DNA of 12,111 nt from Firmicutes bacterium UBA5493 (GTDB lineage Bacteria; Bacillota; Limnochordia; Darwinibacteriales; Darwinibacteriaceae), in NCBI GenBank assembly GCA_002424045.1, contig DIPH01000018.1, positions 53,717 through 65,827 on the forward strand. Reading direction: 5' to 3'. Each line of letters starts with the position of its first letter. The first letter of the stretch is position 1. Below, piece after piece: positions 6,060 to 12,032 of the stretch. The translations under genes and the position numbers were made by a program. The notes under the pieces were generated by a model. It was not told where the DNA came from, made no database searches, and was given only the letters and a program-made list of their open reading frames with translations.

Positions 6060-8197
6060 GACGCTACCACCTCAACGTCCGTTCCAAGCACCCTAACGTT
6101 CCAGCCTTCTAGCTCTGTGATAGGAAGCACGCCAGCGATTAAAACGTTGTCTAACTGCTCTGCGTGATAAAGCTTTTTAAGTCCCTCTAAGGTAGCTTTG
6201 AAGTTCTCCTCGTCCAAGGACTGAAACTCGTCAATGATCAAGGCCCTAACCTTCGCATCGCCGCCCTGCAATAGAGCTGCCAGCACTGCCAAGAGTACCA
6301 TTAGGCGCTCCCCAGTAGATAACGAATCGAATCCCACGAATACCCCACTCTTAACCCAGCCAAAGTCAAAAATTTCTCGGCCCCTGTCGTTCTCTGTGCG
6401 AAACTGGAACGGATGCGGAATGCCCAGGATGTTGAAGTTCCCTTGGATGGTCTCTCGAAGTGGTTCAAGTCCACCTTTAAGCAACTCGCCCTGCACACCC
6501 TTGGGGCCAAGCGCTTCGGCAATAGATGCACAAGCGCTCCACCTGTATTCAGCATCTTTGTTATCAAGCATGGATGCCTGCATGTTCATGAGTGTGGCTC
6601 TTTGCGTTTCTTGGGCCGAAATCTTTCCAGCCATCTCGGTGATCTGACCCTGTAAGCCCTTGGACTGCAGTTCTAGGACTTCCAAATCGGGAACTGGAGT
6701 AACCGATTCTTTTAGCAGACGTTCCAGCTCTGTCTTTTGAACATTGAGTTGGTCAGCTCTTTGTTTTGCTCTGTTATCAAGGTCCATTTTTTCCCGTTCG
6801 AGATTGTTGATTCTTTTGTTTATGTCAGCGTTATTTGCTTGAGCTTGTTGAGCACTAGTGAGTAGACTTTTCTTGTCGCCGTTGAGGTTCCTGATCTCAT
6901 TTTCTATGCACTCAACTTCTTTTGCTTGTTCTTCTTCCTGCTCGGTCAACGTTTGGATAACTCCTTGTATCGACTTCCTTTGCTCCTTGATGTGGCTTAG
7001 GAATGGAGTGAAATCCTTGGGACACGCAACCATTTTTGAAATCACACAAAGCCCTCCAGCTTCGGTAGCCATCTCCGCCGATCTAGTGAGTGTATCCAAT
7101 CTGGTCTCTTCCCTTGCCTTAGACTGCCTGGTCTGGCTTAATGTCTGTTCAGCAAGCTTCCGGCGAGTATTGGCGTCTTCAATTTGGCTGTCAAGGTTCG
7201 TTGTATCTAGATTTACATCAACAATCAGTTTTCGCAGGTTATCCATTTGCGTATCTAGATGGGCAGTATCAACTGGACCCAAGTTCTTTTCAAGTTCTGC
7301 TATTTTGGCTTCACGTTCGCTAATTCTGGTTTTCCTGTTTTCGAACGTTTTTTTAACCTCTTGCCCACGAGATAGTTCTTTCTCCACCTCAATTAGCTCA
7401 CTGCGTAGGGATTCAAGGGCTTCTTTGTTAGCAGCTATGTCACGGTCTGTTGCTTCCATCTGATTCTTTAGGTCTGCCAACTGCCGAACAGCCCCAGCAG
7501 CATCCTTTTTCTTAGCGTTCCAAACGGACTGTTGTTCTTTGGCCCATTCAAGCATGGCGAGAACGCCTTCTTCAACTGTGAGGCCATCCACCCATATAGC
7601 CAAGGCATCAGTAGTAATCTTCTCTGCGATGGCGTAGGCATCTGGGTTATTAGTCTCTAGCTCCTGAGTTAGCACTGCATTTGTAATCCAGTTGGCTACA
7701 TCTTCCTTTGTCCAGTCATCTGTGTCCTCTACAAATTGGTATAAATATTCACGTTTCTTCGCCGGGCTCATGGCTTCGAACTCTGCGAAGTCAAGGTGAA
7801 TAGAGAAGTTACCTAACTCTTGGGCGATCCTGTTTTTGCGTGCTGTTTCAGTCGATTCTCCCTTGCTAGGGGTAACGCTTAGTGATTCTTTAATAGAGAC
7901 CTTTGTTTCTCCGGTTGACCGGCTATACGTTTCGTTTCGAGTAAATGTGCGCATGAAGTTAAAGCCATTATCCAAAGTCAAACCAACGGACATTTCATCA
8001 CCTGCAGAAACCTTCATAGTTTCCTCAGCTCTCTTTTGACGACCCGGGATATAACCAAGCATCGCAAGGGACAGACCCTCTGGTCTAGATGATTTGCCCG
8101 CTCCATTGGGACCAACGAACATATCCAAGCCACTCAACTGCTCCACGACGTTCTGGCCCTTATAGCCATTCAAGTGTAGGGAAGTAATCTTAGCCAT
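6056..8197 (-). CDS. Rad50/SbcC-like SMC-family ATPase, 713 aa
   Basis: The N-terminus carries Walker A GPNGAGKS (29-36) after a LHLNGYKGQNVVEQL strand. A RecF/Rad50-type FAEFEAMSPAKKREYL segment is at 137-152. Two long charged helices, about 220-375 and 400-535, form an antiparallel coiled coil. The C-terminal head has the ABC signature LSTGE (626-630), Walker B LIIDE (653-657) and D-loop SLD (660-662). It is thus an ABC-type head with a short coiled coil, smaller than SbcC (about 1,050 aa). At the coiled-coil tip it has C384 and C392, seven residues apart, instead of the Rad50 CxxC zinc hook. The ATG touches the TAG of the 311-aa gene. No Mre11/SbcD nuclease is encoded nearby; UvrD-like helicase is the direct neighbour. 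A role in handling phage DNA ends or replication forks is likely. Confidence 0.9.
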   Translation of the reverse strand: MAKITSLHLNGYKGQNVVEQLSGLDMFVGPNGAGKSSRPEGLSLAMLGYIPGRQKRAEETMKVSAGDEMSVGLTLDNGFNFMRTFTRNETYSRSTGETKVSIKESLSVTPSKGESTETARKNRIAQELGNFSIHLDFAEFEAMSPAKKREYLYQFVEDTDDWTKEDVANWITNAVLTQELETNNPDAYAIAEKITTDALAIWVDGLTVEEGVLAMLEWAKEQQSVWNAKKKDAAGAVRQLADLKNQMEATDRDIAANKEALESLRSELIEVEKELSRGQEVKKTFENRKTRISEREAKIAELEKNLGPVDTAHLDTQMDNLRKLIVDVNLDTTNLDSQIEDANTRRKLAEQTLSQTRQSKAREETRLDTLTRSAEMATEAGGLCVISKMVACPKDFTPFLSHIKEQRKSIQGVIQTLTEQEEEQAKEVECIENEIRNLNGDKKSLLTSAQQAQANNADINKRINNLEREKMDLDNRAKQRADQLNVQKTELERLLKESVTPVPDLEVLELQSKGLQGQITEMAGKISAQETQRATLMNMQASMLDNKDAEYRWSACASIAEALGPKGVQGELLKGGLEPLRETIQGNFNILGIPHPFQFRTENDRGREIFDFGWVKSGVFVGFDSLSTGERLMVLLAVLAALLQGGDAKVRALIIDEFQSLDEENFKATLEGLKKLYHAEQLDNVLIAGVLPITELEGWNVRVLGTDVEVVAS

Positions 8198-9133
8198 CTA
8201 GAACAACCCCTCTCTCTGCTCTTCTAGTTCAGAACGAATATCTTCGGGTTCTCCCTCAATTGAAGCTTGAACTTCAATTTCATCTACTTGGTCAGAAGCA
8301 TCTATCGCTTCCACTACCATGCCGTCAATCCTCACTTCTTCTCCCGCATCTGCTGCCAGCGCTATCCGTTCCAGTTCTTTGGCGTCGTGGTCATGTTGCC
8401 AACCTATGACGGCTACTTGGGCAACCTTGCTCCCATCTCCCCCTTGGATTCGCATCATTTGGAGGGCGAGTGCAGGATGATGTTTTAATACGTTTCTCTC
8501 CGCTACAGTTTGAGCTTTGCGTTCGCCGAACTTCTTAGTTTGCACCCATGTACCGATAGCCTTTAAAACCTCTTCGTGATTGGTGTTGGCCCAAACCCCG
8601 AATTGGCCTTCGATGGGAGTGAACATACCAGTTTTCTTCTCTTCTTCACTCAACTGGTCCCTGAAGCAGAAACGTCCTGCCGCCTTGTTGTATCGGATTT
8701 TTTTCTGCAAATCTTCTAGGAAATAGATGCCGAAATCGTAGAACATGGTGGTACTGGATACGGCGATAGAGCCAATGGGTGAATATCCTACGGCAATCTT
8801 TTTGACCCAAACCCCCTTTTGGGTTCCTGATTCGGGGTCAATGATTGGATAGGGGTTCGCTACATCTATGGTTCCCATACCATTTGGGGCAGGAACCTTT
8901 ATGCTATCTGGCGTCAAAATGGCCAGGCTGGCTATCTGGTTGGCCCGGTAGTAACCCTTGGCGCTAATGGTCAGCTGTCCTTCGACCTTCACCAACTCCC
9001 CCTGGTCCTCTCTTAGGTTGATAATGGCCCTAACAGATCGTATCTGCCCTGTCGGTGTCCTTTTAATCCAAACTTGCGAATCGCCTAACTCCGCCAATTG
9101 ATCTTCGTTTTTCCTAGCAACCTCGTTGCTCAC
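8198..9133 (-). CDS. Conserved-looking phage protein, possible ssDNA annealase, 311 aa
   Basis: The start is GTG at 9133, preceded by AAGAGGGGGATTTAA. The first 230 residues look like a globular domain (ISAKGYYRANQIASLAILTP; PIGSIAVSSTTMFYDFGIYF; KKFGERKAQTVAERNVLKHH), the last 60 are acidic (ASIEGEPEDIRSELEEQREG). An acidic tail after a compact domain, together with a basic AERNVLKHHPALA helix and the place just before a Rad50-like ATPase and a helicase, suggests a single-strand annealing or DNA-binding recombination protein. I cannot match it with confidence to RecT, Erf or Rad52-like families by eye. The acidic C-terminus could also contact partner proteins as in SSB. Confidence 0.75.
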   Translation of the reverse strand: MSNEVARKNEDQLAELGDSQVWIKRTPTGQIRSVRAIINLREDQGELVKVEGQLTISAKGYYRANQIASLAILTPDSIKVPAPNGMGTIDVANPYPIIDPESGTQKGVWVKKIAVGYSPIGSIAVSSTTMFYDFGIYFLEDLQKKIRYNKAAGRFCFRDQLSEEEKKTGMFTPIEGQFGVWANTNHEEVLKAIGTWVQTKKFGERKAQTVAERNVLKHHPALALQMMRIQGGDGSKVAQVAVIGWQHDHDAKELERIALAADAGEEVRIDGMVVEAIDASDQVDEIEVQASIEGEPEDIRSELEEQREGLF

Positions 9134-9146
9134 TTAAATCCCCCTC

Positions 9147-9175
9147 TTGAAGTCCAAACCACTTCGTGGTATTAT
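9147..9175 (+). promoter_or_regulatory. Promoter for RNA-like unit A
   Basis: TTGAAG (9147-9152), a 17-bp spacer and TATTAT (9170-9175) with the TGG extension make a credible sigma-A promoter reading rightward. It is overlaid by nested inverted repeats: AGTCCA (9151-9156) with TGGACT (9175-9180), and ACCAC with GTGGT (9158-9170), so a regulator may bind here. Confidence 0.6.
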
Positions 9176-9181
9176 GGACTT

Positions 9182-9229
9182 AGTGTTTTTGCTTGCCCCT
9201 TGCCTGTGCGAAAGGCGGGGGCTTTTTTA
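9182..9229 (+). ncRNA. Putative short RNA, unit A of a repeated pair
   Basis: The expected transcript begins AGTGTTTTTGCTT. GCCCC (9195-9199) pairs with GGGGC (9218-9222), then a U-G pair, one bulged T and GCCT (9202-9205) with AGGC (9213-9216) close a 7-nt loop. A TTTTTT tract (9223-9228) makes it a good rho-independent terminator, and it overlaps the TAA stop of the facing 122-aa gene. Layout and fold match unit B at 2434-2483, while the inner stems differ by paired changes. A transcript of roughly 48 nt running against the early operon is predicted. Confidence 0.55.
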
Positions 9230-9595
9230 ATAGTAAGTGCCATTCATCAGGTAGTGAAGAGTTTGCGTTTCAAATTCCACAACAATGCACCCTATCTGAT
9301 GATTGTAGCTAACCGCCACCGGCCAACCCAACTTCTCGGCTTGCTCATCACTCATTTTATTAATAATCCTTTTGTGCGTATCCAAAAAGACTTTCTGCTG
9401 CTTTAGTGTGAGCGACTCAAACCCAGCAGTTGGTTTTTCCGGCTGTGGTAGTATTATTTGGTCAATGTACATGACGTCACCGTCCGTAACGTCTATTTCA
9501 ATCTTCCCTTCAGAAACAATTGTGTGCTCCTCTTTACTCCCTGACACAAAATCAATTGTGCAGTCCGTCAGATTGCGAATCGTTAGTTTTAACAT
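9227..9595 (-). CDS. Hypothetical protein, 122 aa
   Basis: The ATG follows GAGAGGTGGACTAA, a strong ribosome site. Residues 1-50 look like beta strands (LKLTIRNLTDCTIDFVSG; GKIEIDVTDGDVMYIDQI), residues 60-90 are helical (LTLKQQKVFLDTHKRIINKM), and the end is again strand-like (GCIVVEFETQTLHYLMNG). No family is recognised. It is the third gene of the leftward early operon. Its TAA stop forms part of the terminator of the opposing RNA-like unit A, so the two are physically tied. Confidence 0.75.
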   Translation of the reverse strand: MLKLTIRNLTDCTIDFVSGSKEEHTIVSEGKIEIDVTDGDVMYIDQIILPQPEKPTAGFESLTLKQQKVFLDTHKRIINKMSDEQAEKLGWPVAVSYNHQIGCIVVEFETQTLHYLMNGTYY

Positions 9596-9627
9596 TTAGT
9601 CCACCTCTCGTTTCGTTTGGGTCTTGC

Positions 9628-9807
9628 TCATTTTTCCGGTCTTACCTCAAGCGGAGTCTTCTCACCCTCCCAAAGGAAAAACCCCTGCGTTGCATATCTT
9701 GCCATTCGTTTTGCCCTGTGGGCAGGAATGCCCAATGCCACTAAGCTGCGATAAATAGGCCAATAGCCCTTTTGTTCCTTGCAGATTTTCCTCGCTTCTT
9801 CTTTCAC
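9628..9807 (-). CDS. Small hypothetical protein, 59 aa
   Basis: The GTG start at 9807 overlaps the TGA of the excisionase-like gene (GTGA) and is preceded by TAAGGAGGAAGTAGT, one of the best ribosome sites in the window. The product begins MKEEARKICKEQKGYWPIYR, then SLVALGIPAHRAKRMARYAT and QGFFLWEGEKTPLEVRPEK. It is basic and helical with a possible helix-turn-helix-like pair (SLVALGIPAHRAKRMARY). Codon use and the coupled start make it a real gene although it is below usual length cut-offs. A small DNA-binding role alongside the excisionase is a guess. Confidence 0.8.
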   Translation of the reverse strand: MKEEARKICKEQKGYWPIYRSLVALGIPAHRAKRMARYATQGFFLWEGEKTPLEVRPEK

Positions 9808-10013
9808 ACTACTTCCTCCTTACTGCCTCCATCAGCTAACCAAGCTTCAATTTGTGATTTAATAAATCTTGTTTTCGAGCCAACCTTCACATATGGAATC
9901 TGACCACTATTCACCATGCTATAAACCATTGATCTAGAAACTTCGAGTATCTGGGCCATATCTGGCACAGTCAATACATCCTTCTCCACATTCAATTGTA
10001 CATTCGTCTGCAC
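9804..10013 (-). CDS. Excisionase-like HTH DNA-binding protein, 69 aa
   Basis: Residues 13-60 hold a MerR-like winged helix of the excisionase/HTH_17 type: VLTVPDMAQILEVSRSMVYS, the NSGQIPYVKVGSK wing and RFIKSQIEAWL. Such proteins bend DNA beside attachment sites to direct integrase toward excision, or act as early regulators. The start is GTG at 10013, behind AAAGGGGGTGGCTGT. It is the first gene of the leftward operon, reached from PL after a leader of about 117 nt, and a TTGTACA site (9996-10002) overlaps its codons 4-6. Direction away from the integrase gene separates excision (early, lytic) from lysogenic expression, as expected of Xis. Confidence 0.8.
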   Translation of the reverse strand: MQTNVQLNVEKDVLTVPDMAQILEVSRSMVYSMVNSGQIPYVKVGSKTRFIKSQIEAWLADGGSKEEVV

Positions 10014-10145
10014 ACAGCCACCCCCTTTTGTTCATTACGTTGTACAACGTGAGTAAAAAAATATACACATGGGTAGAATCCGCTCTAGAAAGCATCCCCT
10101 TCCTTTCTGTCCGCTTTGTTGTACATTGTCAATTGTATTGTACAG
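9994..10145. promoter_or_regulatory. Cluster of four TTGTACA operators
   Basis: GTAC-centred sites lie at 9998-10001, 10042-10045, 10121-10124 and 10140-10143. The second is a perfect 14-bp palindrome (ACGTTGTACAACGT, 10037-10050); the others share TTGTACA on the + strand with a weaker second half. Two are 19 bp apart at the PL -10 region. The heptamer appears only once elsewhere, at 1323. These are the probable binding sites of the repressor encoded at 10248. Confidence 0.75.
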
Positions 10146-10165
10146 CGCTTCCATTTTTTTGTCAA
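10137..10165 (-). promoter_or_regulatory. PL, leftward early promoter
   Basis: TTGACA (10165-10160), 17-bp spacer and TACAAT (10142-10137) make a near-consensus sigma-A promoter. One TTGTACA site overlaps the -10 box and another lies 19 bp further down near the start of transcription, so bound repressor would block it. The transcript starts near 10130 and has a leader of about 117 nt containing the perfect palindrome at 10037. Confidence 0.85.
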
Positions 10166-10195
10166 CCCCTTTTTGTGCAATTTATTTGTTTTTTG

Positions 10196-10224
10196 TTGTC
10201 TTATGTCCACCAGAGTGTTATAAT
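10196..10224 (+). promoter_or_regulatory. PR, repressor promoter
   Basis: TTGTCT (10196-10201), a 17-bp spacer and a perfect TATAAT (10219-10224) read toward the repressor. The leader is short, about 17 nt, with AGGGGG at 10234-10239 as ribosome site. No TTGTACA site overlaps it; the nearest is about 53 bp upstream of the -35. Confidence 0.85.
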
Positions 10225-10247
10225 GCCTGTGATAGGGGGTGATAAAC

Positions 10248-10661
10248 TTGGATAGCGAAAGCATCGCCAAACTTGCCCAAATCGTTGACAATTACATGGG
10301 TGATCGAGACATGACTGTAAGAGATTTTGCCAAGAAAGCGGGGGTGTCTTCGTCACACGTGCAAAATATTAAGAAGGGCAACTTTAAGGACCTTCAAATT
10401 AGCACGTTGACCAAAATAGCGGAGGCGATGGGATTTGACTTTGTGGAATTGGTATTGCGGATCGGCTTGGCAGATAAGCCACGCGACATTTTTTCTGCAG
10501 ATGAATTATCTAGGGTTGCGCCGAAGCCATATAAGGAGATACTGGAAAAGCATGGAGACCTCGTTATTCGCATTGCTGAAAAAGTTGCACTCTCGGACAT
10601 AAGCCCGAAACAGCTTGAAAAGATAGTAGATGCAATTGCCGAGATCAAATGGGGGAATTAG
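10248..10661 (+). CDS. cI-like phage repressor, Xre-family HTH, 137 aa
   Basis: Residues 18-60 form a lambda-repressor-type helix-turn-helix: MTVRDFAKKAGVSSSHVQNI with KKGNFKDLQISTLTKIAEAM following. The remaining 75 residues are helical with no serine-lysine protease site, so it is not cleaved like LexA or lambda CI; induction must use another route, such as an antirepressor or ImmA-type protease not seen here. I chose TTG at 10248 because AGGGGG lies 8 nt before it; a GTG at 10239 would overlap that ribosome site. It probably binds the TTGTACA cluster and shuts PL, and integrase follows on the same strand with no terminator seen between. Confidence 0.85.
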   Translation: MDSESIAKLAQIVDNYMGDRDMTVRDFAKKAGVSSSHVQNIKKGNFKDLQISTLTKIAEAMGFDFVELVLRIGLADKPRDIFSADELSRVAPKPYKEILEKHGDLVIRIAEKVALSDISPKQLEKIVDAIAEIKWGN

Positions 10662-10723
10662 TAGGGTGGATGATTCTTTATTTTGCCCGATCTCTTGTTT
10701 ATGGACAAGGAGGTTAGGAGAAT

Positions 10724-10957
10724 TTGAAGGTTGAAAGGCGTACCCTTAACGCATTTGTGCTAGAAGTCTATGACCTCAGAAACCAAATTATCTACCTAAA
10801 CGAAAGGGGCAACCATGAGAGGAACAATTCAATTACGCTCGAAGTTGGACAAAAACAAGGTGGGGACTTACCGAATCGAAATATCTACCGGAAAGCAGCC
10901 AGATGGAACTTACGGCAGAATTCGGGAGACCTTCAGGGGAACGAAACAACAGGCTGA
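10724..10957 (+). CDS. Doubtful 77-codon frame overlapping the integrase start
   Basis: A TTG at 10724 lies behind AAGGAGG (10707-10713, spacing 10) and GGAG (10717-10720). The first 30 codons read like protein (MKVERRTLNAFVLEVYDLRN), then the frame overlaps the integrase gene by 143 nt and becomes basic and irregular. It may be a leader whose translation feeds the integrase, a decayed gene, or chance. The strong ribosome site in the 153-bp gap is the main reason to list it. Confidence 0.25.
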   Translation: MKVERRTLNAFVLEVYDLRNQIIYLNERGNHERNNSITLEVGQKQGGDLPNRNIYRKAARWNLRQNSGDLQGNETTG

Positions 10958-11981
10958 ATTACGCAAAGCAGAACTCCTTATCAAACTCAATAAAAACGAA
11001 TATATCCCCGATAGTAATATGACCTTCGGAGAACTCGCGGAACGATGGATAGAGAATGTGCGAGTTAACTTGGCGCCAAATACCCACAGGTTTTATAAGG
11101 ACATTCTGGATCCGTATATTCTGCCTGAAATCAAAGATCTTCCTGTTTCAAAGTTGAATTCAGTCGCAATCAGGACGCTAATAAACAAGATGAAGAATAG
11201 GAAAACAAAGCGGGATACTGATTTATCTAACGCCACCATCGGTCATATCCGATCCACACTATCAGCTTGTTTACAGTACGCAGTAGATGAACTTGAACTA
11301 CTTGAGGATAATCCTTGTGCTAGTGTGAGGATCAAAGGCTCCTCTAAAATGCGTAAGATAAAATCGACCGATGTCTATAATGAAAACCAAGTACGCGCTT
11401 TCCTAGAAGCAGCAAAAGAAGAGTTGTACTTCATGTATTTTTTGATTGCAGTTAGCACAGGTATGAGGCAAAATGAGATTCTTGCCCTCCCCTGGGATAA
11501 TGTGGACTTTCGCAAAGGGAAAATAAAGGTTGAGATGGCGATAAAACAAAATACGAAGGATGGGATCATTGTGGGAGATCCCAAAACGCAAACTGGACAT
11601 CGCAGTATCGCCATTGACCGAGCTTTAGTCAGGGAACTCAGGAAGCATAAGATGAAGCAAAACGAGCAGAAGTTAAAGATGGGGCCTGCTTACACAGAGC
11701 AAAACCTAGTCATTGCAAATGAACTAGGCAAAGTAGTAAACAGTGGTCAGTTGAGAAAAGTAATGAAACGCATTGCCGAAAAAGCAAAAGTGCCGTACAT
11801 CCCTCCAAAGAATCTACGGCACACGCACGCTACGCTATTGCTATATTCGGGTGTTAATCCCAAAGTGGTTCAAGAACGTCTTGGTCATAGTGATATTATG
11901 ATCACACTAAACGTCTACTCTGCTATGCTGCCAATTATGCAAGCGGAAGCCGCTGAAAAATTCGGAGAATTACTTCAATGA
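10815..11981 (+). CDS. int: Tyrosine recombinase, phage integrase, 388 aa
   Basis: Three domains can be seen: an N-terminal arm-binding region (1-60, MRGTIQLRSKLDKNKVGTYR), a SAM-like core-binding domain (about 68-170, MTFGELAERWIENVRVNLAP), and the catalytic domain (185-388). Catalytic residues: R218 (STGMRQNE), K257 in the beta-hairpin (DPKTQTGHRS), K332 at the box II His/Lys position, R335 (KNLRHTHAT), H358 (RLGHSD) and nucleophile Y368 (TLNVYSA). It cuts and rejoins DNA at attP and attB. The ATG follows GAAAGGGGCAACC; a stop just upstream in frame excludes a longer start. The gene reads toward the tRNA end at 12091, the usual layout for the attachment site. Confidence 0.95.
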   Translation: MRGTIQLRSKLDKNKVGTYRIEISTGKQPDGTYGRIRETFRGTKQQAELRKAELLIKLNKNEYIPDSNMTFGELAERWIENVRVNLAPNTHRFYKDILDPYILPEIKDLPVSKLNSVAIRTLINKMKNRKTKRDTDLSNATIGHIRSTLSACLQYAVDELELLEDNPCASVRIKGSSKMRKIKSTDVYNENQVRAFLEAAKEELYFMYFLIAVSTGMRQNEILALPWDNVDFRKGKIKVEMAIKQNTKDGIIVGDPKTQTGHRSIAIDRALVRELRKHKMKQNEQKLKMGPAYTEQNLVIANELGKVVNSGQLRKVMKRIAEKAKVPYIPPKNLRHTHATLLLYSGVNPKVVQERLGHSDIMITLNVYSAMLPIMQAEAAEKFGELLQ

Positions 11982-11988
11982 GGATATG

Positions 11989-12014
11989 CTCCCCGCAAGG
12001 GGAGTTTTCCTTTT
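11989..12014 (+). terminator. Rho-independent terminator after integrase
   Basis: CTCCCC (11989-11994) pairs with GGGGAG (11999-12004) around a GCAA tetraloop, followed by TTTTCCTTTT. It lies 8 nt after the integrase stop and ends the repressor-integrase transcript before the attachment region. Confidence 0.9.
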
Positions 12015-12032
12015 ACCCCAAATTTACCCCAA
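12012..12032. repeat. Two TTTACCCCAA direct repeats, possible integrase arm sites
   Basis: TTTACCCCAA occurs at 12012-12021 and 12023-12032, an 11-bp period, about one helical turn. Short direct repeats between an integrase gene and the attachment core are typical of arm-type sites bound by the integrase N-terminal domain. No other copy lies in the window; matching copies would be expected at the far end of the prophage. Confidence 0.5.

Noticed and set aside
6858..7463. 201-codon + strand frame
   Set aside because: It is the antisense shadow of the coiled-coil part of the Rad50-like gene, with a serine/leucine-rich product and no ribosome site.
4251..8197. A Gabija-type defence pair (ATPase plus UvrD-like helicase)
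   Set aside because: GajA is an OLD-type ATPase with a TOPRIM nuclease. The 713-aa protein is coiled-coil, Rad50-like, with no TOPRIM region visible, and it lies in a phage early operon.
6056..8197. Calling the ATPase SbcC
   Set aside because: It is much shorter than SbcC, lacks the CxxC hook and has no SbcD partner, so only family-level naming is justified.
9934..10095. 53-codon leftward frame in the PL leader, starting after GGAAGGGG
   Set aside because: The ribosome site is too close to the ATG, the frame crosses the perfect operator palindrome and then runs out of frame through the excisionase gene. A regulatory uORF is possible but unsupported.
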